Source: Euglena gracilis
Lineage: Eukaryota; Euglenida; Euglenophyceae; Euglenales
Direction: 5' to 3'
DNA length: 64,000 bases
NCBI GenBank assembly: GCA_039621445.1
Contig: CP154954.1
Coordinates: forward strand, 58,300,701 to 58,364,700
Positions 57,787 through 64,000 of the stretch are shown piece by piece. Made by a program: the position numbers and the translations under genes. The number at the start of each line of letters is the position of its first letter. Positions within the stretch are counted from its first letter, which is position 1. Under the pieces are notes generated by a model that made no database searches, was not told where the DNA came from, and saw only the letters and a list, made by a program, of their open reading frames with translations.

Positions 57787-58061
57787 TCACAGCTGCACCC
57801 CCCGCAGCCGGGGTTGGGGTGGGGCCAGGGCAGCCTCTCCCTCTCCCTCGCCGGCCGCCTCCTCCCCCGCCTCGTCGGGCTCCAGCTGCAGCTTCTCGTC
57901 CCACTCCGCCAGCTTCCGCTTCAGGGCGTTGTCCATTCCCGCCACCAGAGCCTCGGCGGGAGGCTCGGCTCAAAAGAGAGAAAAGGTATGGGACCTGTAT
58001 ATGTGTACGTATAGAAATGTGTGTGTGTGTGTGTTGTGTGTGTTGTGTGTGTGTCTGTGTG

Positions 58062-58159
<98 letters not shown>

Positions 58160-61100
58160 CTGTGTGTGTGCGCGTGTGCATCGTATCCCATATGTCTCAT
58201 AACGGGCCTGAAACCTCAAAAGACGCGGCTCCCAAAATGGAAAAAAGAAAAACCACCCATTAAATTCAGCGTTGGGCAACCACCACCACCAGCTGTCACA
58301 TCTGCATGCGCTTAAGCGCAGCCGAAGAATAGAAGGTTGCTTTTGAGGGAAACTATGGAATCTGAAACGCTCCTCCGACATCGTTGAAGAAGAAGTTGCC
58401 CTCTCCCGTCTCGTCCCAACAAGGCGGTGGAGTCCGACTGCCTCGCCCCTGAGGGAGGCTGGTTGTCATTGAGCCCAATGTGAGGTGTGGTCTGGTTCAA
58501 GGGCCGGATTTCGCATTTGGGAGAGCCGAAAATTGCGAAACTTTGCTCCCATAAGAATTGCCGCGATTTCGCAACGCGTGGGGCGGCAGAGCTGGCTGGG
58601 GAGCTGCCCACGTAGGGCAGGGCTGTTGCACAGCCCACGGCTGGCTGAGTCTCCGGGGATTGGGGCTGGGGGGTGACCCACAACATTGGCGGATGAACAA
58701 TGCTCCACCCCGCCGGTTCCAACCCCTCCGCCGCTACACCGGCGCCGTCACGCCAGCGCCTGGCCGCCGCCCTCCCCGGAGGAGACGCACAGGCTGGCGA
58801 ACAGCCCCTCGAGGGCCGCCCCGGGGGCCGGCACCAGCCGTACCTCGAGGGGCTCCACCAGCATCACGGGTTGGGCGTTGTGCAGCCCCGGCCCTGCCAG
58901 GGGTTGGCTGGCGAGGTCTGAGGGGGCCGGTGCCCTGTCCTCCCTGCGGGGGGAGGTGTTGTGCCGGGCCGGAAATCTGTGCCTCCCCAGATCAGGGAAT
59001 TTCTCAAGGACCCCCCCCCCCCCCCCGGGTGGTCCAGCTGGCTGGATGGAAAAAAGGTGCTGGCTGGACCCCGAGGGGGGTGGGGGGTCCAACCTACCCC
59101 CCCCCCCAAAAAAAACAGGCAAAACAGCCTAAATCCAGCTGGGATGCATTTCTTCAGCTAATTCTTTTTTAGTGAAACCCCCAAAATACCACAATAGCCA
59201 TTTTTTGACCACTTTTTGACCGCTTTGCGCCAAAATTTCGCGCCAAAAAATTGTTTCAGTCTGCAAAAACTTTATTACCACTCGCCCCTGGGGGGGGTCA
59301 GGGAGGTATTGGCTGGAAAAATGGTGTTGGGGGGCTGGACCCCAAGGGGGGGGGGGGGCTGGTCTGCTTGGATCGTTCCCTGCTCTGGATCAACAGGAAA
59401 TGCAAGTTTGGGGACGTTTTGGGCAACTTTCTGGCTCCAAAGAGGGAGCTTTGGATCTTGGCCAGGGCGGTCCTTAAGCAAAAAAAAAAAAAAAAAATCC
59501 CGTCCCGGCACAGCCGAGAAATTTTTTTGAAAATCCATGACCGAAAAGTGGCCGTATTTTGCCCGAAATGGGTCGACTTCGGGAAAAAAAGTGATTCCTG
59601 GCACTTTTGGAACATCGCCCATCCGCCCATAGCGTCAAAAAATGCGTTTTTCGACTTTTTGGTTTTCGACCCCCGTTCAAGTCCCGGTCGATCCTTGGTC
59701 GGGGGGGCGGTCCTTAAGGGGCGGTCCTTAACGAAAAAAAAAAAAAAAACTTCCCGTCCCTTATGGACCGCCCTGATCTTGGCCAGGCAAAGACAGTCAT
59801 CCCCGTTTTTGGTCTCCGGTGGGGTCCGGTGTGATCTGGTGGGATCCGGTGTGATCTGGTGGGTTGCCTTGGGGGGGGGGCAACCGCGTCCCCCCCGTCC
59901 CCCCCCCCGCATCCCCCCCCGTCCCGAACCACACCCAAAATCTCATGCTGCAAAGAGGGACGTACAATTAACAGAGCCAAAAAAAAGATGACTCATGTGG
60001 GACGAAAAAGAGGCGAAGACCCTGACCTGGGGGCCATTTTTATGCTGTGCACCTGCTGCATGATGTAGAAATAATATCCGGTCCAAATCACCTTGTTGTC
60101 GTGTTTGTTCCGCTGGCGGGGGTGGGGAACTGTGGCTCGAGTGTCCTGATAAACCTTCATTGACTTCACCCAAAATTGGATTTGTATTTCCTTTGACCGA
60201 CCAAGGAATGCGCCTGGCCAAGATCCGGGACGTGGGGCATAAATCCAAAAGCAAAATCTGTGCACAGAAAAAAATCTGCGGTGGGATGCGGTGGGATCCG
60301 GTGGGAACCACAAACTAAATGGTCAAGAAATCCCCGGTGGGATCTAGTGGGATCCGGTGGGGTCTGGTGGGATCCGGTGGCTGTCCTTGCCTGATCTTGA
60401 CGGGGCCCTGGGACCCCAACCAGAAGCGTCAGTTCAAACTTTTTTCCCTAACACATGTGGTCTGGACCGCCCCTCCTGATCAAGGGGAGCCGACACCCTC
60501 CATCTGTCCCAATATTTCTATGCCGACAATTTTAGGTCAAAATTCAGCGGGGGGGAGGGGGGTGGAATGCAGCTGATCATTTTTTTCCACAAAAAAACCA
60601 GCTAGCTTTCGTTTTTGTGGTTTTGCCAACTGGGGAAACTCCCGACAAATTGCAGAAAGTGACATGGGAGGTTTCTGGATTGGCCCACTTTGGGACTGCC
60701 CCCTTTGTGCCAAACTCTGCGTCCGGTGTCTTGCCTGGCGGCGATGGCGGCAGCCTCAGCCGGGGTGGCCTCCACCTCGCGGCCGGTGTCCACCTGTGTG
60801 ATGGGGGAGGGATGGGGTCAGAGGCTTATCCAGAAACTGGGGAGGGTCGGCACCCACCCACCCCACCCCCACCCCGGGGGGGGGGGGGACTGCGCATCGG
60901 GGGGGGGGGGTCGAAAATTGCAGTGCAAAAAAAAATGCACAAAATTGCACAAAATTACTTGGAGATTACATTGGATCCCTTGTTACGAGCATGCACACAT
61001 GCACCTACTTGGAAAATCATCTTGTTCCTTTGTCAAAAACATCCAGAATCACAGCACGGCGCAGCAAAAAAGGTGAAGCCTGTTGGACAGCAGTCCGCCG

Positions 61101-63999
61101 CGGTCAGACAAAGCGACCTTCAATGCACATTGGGTAAGCCAACAATAAACAACCTTTGAACGGAAATTTTCACTGCGCACATCAGTTTCCCAGCAAAAAA
61201 AAAGGTCAGTTCTCAATTGCATCAAAAACTGACATTTTCCAAAATAAAATATCCTGGGCCATGTGCAATTAATTGCAGAAAATTGCAAAAAAAATTCACA
61301 TTTCATTCACATTTCATTTCACTGCACATTTCAGGAAAAATCGAAAATTGCACAAAATTGCAAAAATTGCACGGTGCAATTTTCTCCCCCCCCCTACCCA
61401 CCCCCACCTCCTGGGGGGGGGGGAGTTTTTGGGAATTCTGGGGTCAACAGAAAAAAGAAATAAATATTTCGGCACAAAGCGCGTCAATAATCAAAACAAC
61501 CAGTATGTCTGAAAAACCAGCAACTAACCCTCGGGGGGGGGGGGTCGGCCAGTGACTAAGCGATACTATGGCCCTGAGAAACAGCACCTTGCTTTCTTTT
61601 CAAAAAATAAACAAGATCATTGTCCGTCCCCTGTGCTCAAAAGAAACGCCCTCCAACTGTACCGCACGCCAAACCGTCCATTTTTGGCCGAGCTGGAATG
61701 GACCAACCGTTGCAGGCTGGCAGGGGGCCCACCTGGATGTAGATGCACGGGGCGGGGAAGGCTTCCCCATCCCGGGCAACGGCATGCGGCTCCGTGCCCC
61801 GGCCTTTTGGAGAGCATGCGGACCGCTGCGGGGGCAGGGGGGGGGTTCGTTGACGTTGTGCAAAACCGCATTTGGAAGAAGTCTTTTTTTAAGTTAACCC
61901 CTCTGCAGGGTAATACTTTTGGGGGGCTATGTTCACCCCCCACCCCGGGGGGTGAATATTCATGTTCAGGGGGGGCTTAGAGCTCGAAAATTTTTTTGGG
62001 GGTTTCAGGTTCCATTTTTTTTCTTCTGGCGCTGGGCACTGACAGCGCATAAAAAATGCATTTTCACCCCACTTTTAATTAAATACAAATTGCGTATTTT
62101 ATGATGCTGGGGTAAACATTTTTGGTACATATCTCTGCGCAGCCAAAAAGTTCATGATGGTCTCTCCCAATACAATCCGGATCCAGTCCTTCTTTGGAGT
62201 TGTCAGAGGGGTGTTGTATCCCGAAGTAGGACCCCGAGGGGTCCTACCTACTTCATTTGGGAGGTTATATTTGCCCCCCCTCCCGGGGGGTGCAAACTTC
62301 CTTAAAAAGAAGCCTGGCCTGGACCCCGAAAATTTTCAGCGGTGGAGGTAACCCTTCGCTCCGAAATATAACACCAAACACTGACACCAGCAATACCAAC
62401 AACAACATTCCGAAAGAACACATGACTCAGCAGCTTGGCATGGCAGGTGATACATTGGACCCCCAAAACTTGAACAAATTGTCGCTGTGATACATCGACA
62501 GGCTATGGGAAGGCTTGGGCAGGGGGATGGTCAACCCACCCACAGTGCCTACACACTTCCCACCCAACCCTGGCCCAAAGGGTTCCTGAGGGAAATCAAA
62601 AGCGACAAAGGGCATTCTTAATTCACGGCTCTGCGACGGAGGCCGCAGGGCCCGGCCATGATCATGTCGTCGAAGGGGACGCTGAACGGCGGCCGCGGCT
62701 CCCCGTCGGGGCCGCGGGCGTCCGACCCATCGATTCGCTCGGGAACGGCCCCATCCCCCGACCCAGCCCCCCCCCCCCCCCCCGCCACCTTTGTTTCAGT
62801 GGATGAAAAACCCCCGCACACCCATCAACCCATCGGCGTCGGGGAGTGGGCGGATGTGGGGGATCGATCCGACAACACCCAACAGCGCCCGAAGCCCACA
62901 CACAAGTTGCTGGCCTGAGGTTGGGCCACTGGTGGCCCAAAACCCAAATGCCCAAACCCCGCCACCGAATCTCAACCCTCCTCCCCGGGATGTATGGGAA
63001 GCCCTGGGGGGCACACGGAGCTTGACATTGGGAGATTCAAGACATTTTTTTATGGCAGTTCCTGGCACGCAGCACTGGAAGGTTGTTTTCACTGGGGATG
63101 CATAAAAAGCGGTGCAGCACCGCTGGGGCACTGCTTGACACCGCTTGACGACAAACTTTGCTTTTTTAGGGGAGGTCGTTGCAATATTTTCCTGATGGTG
63201 TGCACGATAAGTTGTCATACGTTACAATTTTTTAAGCGTGATTAAGCGGGTTGATCAAATAATTTTGTCAGACGTGACTTCATATGATTCCCACAAAGGA
63301 ATCACCTGGCCAAAGGTTCCCGGCCAAGCGGTGTCAAGCGGTGCCCTAGCGGTGCCGCACCGCTTTTTAGGCATCCCCACTGTTTTTTGAAACCATCCAA
63401 GGAGGGGGTGAGGAGGGTCCAAACTCTCCCACCCTGACTCCCCCGGGGTTGGGGGTGGGGGGGGTCGGAACTCCCTCCCACCCACCTTAATGCCAAGGGG
63501 TTGCCACCATGCTTGTGCTTACCAACCGGGGGGGGGGAGGGGGGGGTGGGTGCTATAGGGTGCCTGCCCCTAGCAGGCACACCCCCCCCGGGGGATAGGG
63601 GTCCGGGCCGGACCCAGAAAATTTTCATTGAAAATGGCCTTTTCCGGGCCCCCGGCGCCTTCGGCGCCGGGGTCGGAGGGGGGTGCCTGCTAGGGGCAGG
63701 CACCCCCCAAAGCCCTACCCCCCCCCCCCCCGGGGGGGGCGGATCGGGTGCTATGGGGTGCCTGCCCCTAGCACCCCCCCCCCTGTGGGGTAGGCACCCG
63801 ACTAAGCGCAAGCCTGGTTGCCACCCCGGGAGTTCACGCAGGGGGAAGCCAATCCATGGCCCGGCAGCCACACCCATCGCCGGCTGGTGACCACCACCTT
63901 GCCCTGCCCCTGCGCCTCCGCCCCGACGTGGAGCGCCACCTCGTCATGGACCGCGGTGAGGTCCTCGTCCTCTGCCAGGAGGTCCATTAGTTCCGCCAT
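57787..63999 (-). CDS. pICln-like methylosome subunit (CLNS1A homologue)
   Basis: Six minus-strand exons join in one frame: 63999-63874, 62737-62657, 61789-61733, 60793-60735, 58907-58760, 57963-57787 (stop TGA). The predicted protein has MAELMDLLAEDEDLTAVHDE at the start, then GKVVVTSRRW (PH-like strand), FSVPFDDMIM, HAVARDGEAFPAPCIYIQ (the family's His-Ala-x-x-Arg-Asp ... Pro-Cys-x-Tyr signature), an acidic loop, LEVRLVPAPGAALEGLFASL (family L/R-F/L-V-P helix) and an acidic tail (MDNALKRKLAEWDEKLQLEP). pICln binds Sm proteins and hands them to the PRMT5 methylosome in snRNP assembly. Length, about 207 residues, fits. Exon 1 end and exon 2 start are the least certain joins. Donors after 62657, 60735 and 58760 are GC. 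An introner at 63508-63816 lies in the first intron. The start codon is at the window edge, so a longer N-terminus is possible. Confidence 0.8.
58015..58177. repeat. (TG)n microsatellite in a pICln intron
   Basis: About 75 TG units with a few CTG and CGTG breaks, just upstream (in transcription) of the last pICln exon. Confidence 0.95.
58985..59110. mobile_element. CAGGGAATTTCTCAAGG introner end
   Basis: CAGGGAATTTCTCAAGGACC followed by a C-run, GGTCCAGCTGGCTGGATGG and further G/C runs. Same left-end family as 9576 and 7614. The right end was not identified. Confidence 0.5.
59463..59775. mobile_element. Introner-like element, GGTCCTTAAG family, in a pICln intron
   Basis: The 8-bp duplication ATCTTGGC lies at 59455-59462 and 59776-59783. 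The ends are inverted repeats: CAGGGCGGTCCTTAAG at 59463 and CTTATGGACCGCCCTG at 59760, one mismatch. Poly-A runs follow each GGTCCTTAA word, and a second GGCGGTCCTTAA sits at about 59706-59730. It lies between pICln exons 60793-60735 and 58907-58760, so it has not itself split an exon. Confidence 0.9.
59815..60385. repeat. GGTGGGATCCGGTGTGATCT arrays, two clusters
   Basis: GGTGGGATC(C/T) units recur at 59818-59866 and 60278-60380, about 460 bp apart, as loose tandem decamers. They lie in a pICln intron. Confidence 0.75.
60885..61560. repeat. AAATTGCAC word cluster
   Basis: GAAAATTGCA, GCACAAAATTGCAC and TTGCACGG occur about ten times between 60918 and 61385, with G/C runs at both edges (60882-60912, 61388-61430, 61535-61545). 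It sits in a pICln intron. Confidence 0.55.
61870..62316. mobile_element. Decayed introner-like stretch ending CTTAAAAAGAAGCCTG
   Basis: The right end CTTAAAAAGAAGCCTG (62301-62316) is identical to the end of the 27266-27536 introner. A partly matching left end (GTCTTTTTTTAAG) is near 61880. No matching target duplication was found. It lies in a pICln intron. Confidence 0.45.
63508..63816. mobile_element. Introner-like element, GCTTGTGCTTA family, copy 2, in a pICln intron
   Basis: Perfect 8-bp duplication GTTGCCAC at 63500-63507 and 63817-63824. Ends CATGCTTGTGCTTA and TAAGCGCAAGCCTG are inverted repeats. The interior is nearly the same as 12147-12436, including GTGCCTGCCCCTAGCAGGC, AAAATTTTCATTGAAAATGG and a GGCGCCTTCGGCGCC centre. 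Confidence 0.95.
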
Positions 64000-64000
64000 C

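Noticed and set aside
60008-60098. Possible exon reading YYFYIMQQVHSIKM on the minus strand in a pICln intron
   Set aside because: The flanking pICln exons join in frame without it and it matches nothing in that family.

Overview
This is nuclear DNA from a ciliated, unicellular, intron-rich eukaryote. The best guess is a dinoflagellate; a haptophyte remains possible. The reasons are: genes broken into many short GC-rich exons that all read on the minus strand; roughly half of the introns that can be checked by reading frame start with GC instead of GT; introns and spacers full of long G or C runs; and short inverted-repeat elements that behave as introners (mobile DNA that becomes introns). 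No bacterial-type operon, CRISPR array, rRNA or tRNA was seen.

Layout from high to low coordinates, which is the direction of transcription. (1) 63999-57787: a six-exon gene for a pICln-like (CLNS1A) protein. (2) 56564-45254: an amino-acid/auxin permease family (AAAP, SLC32/36/38-like) transporter; one exon is not found, but the last eight exons join in frame to a stop. (3) 44893-39846: a decayed non-LTR retrotransposon on the minus strand (ORF1-like region, AP endonuclease, reverse transcriptase). It faces a plus-strand fragment at 36560-39300 that carries RNase H and a zinc-knuckle domain. (4) 32686-31073 and 27610-26677: two copies of the CEP164 N-terminal module (DLLWIAREG segment, WW domain, HPxD helix), in tandem. 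(5) about 7067-1131: a gene with two tandem C2 domains. Between about 7.1 and 26.6 kb, and in most introns, I see only repeats.

The most interesting signal is a set of elements with unrelated interiors (G/C homopolymer arms, GCGCTTCGCGCC-like hairpins) that share one terminal rule: they begin CAGG, end CCTG as inverted repeats, and are flanked by 8-bp target duplications. Five clear examples lie at 12147-12436, 28083-28556, 59463-59775, 63508-63816 and 27266-27536, and a sixth, less perfect one at 47080-47320. The 27266-27536 element is an entire intron of the second CEP164 module; its GC donor and AG acceptor both come from the duplicated host bases, so removing it restores a conserved protein sequence. 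The 47080-47320 element interrupts a transmembrane segment of the transporter, where in-frame removal apparently uses bases inside the element ends.

Other structure includes at least eight further repeat families present in two or more copies, two palindromic elements containing TTAGGG arrays, a roughly 200-bp tandem repeat, a G-depleted duplicated tract, and many microsatellites. All exon borders were inferred by eye from reading frame and AG/GT/GC signals; no alignment was run.
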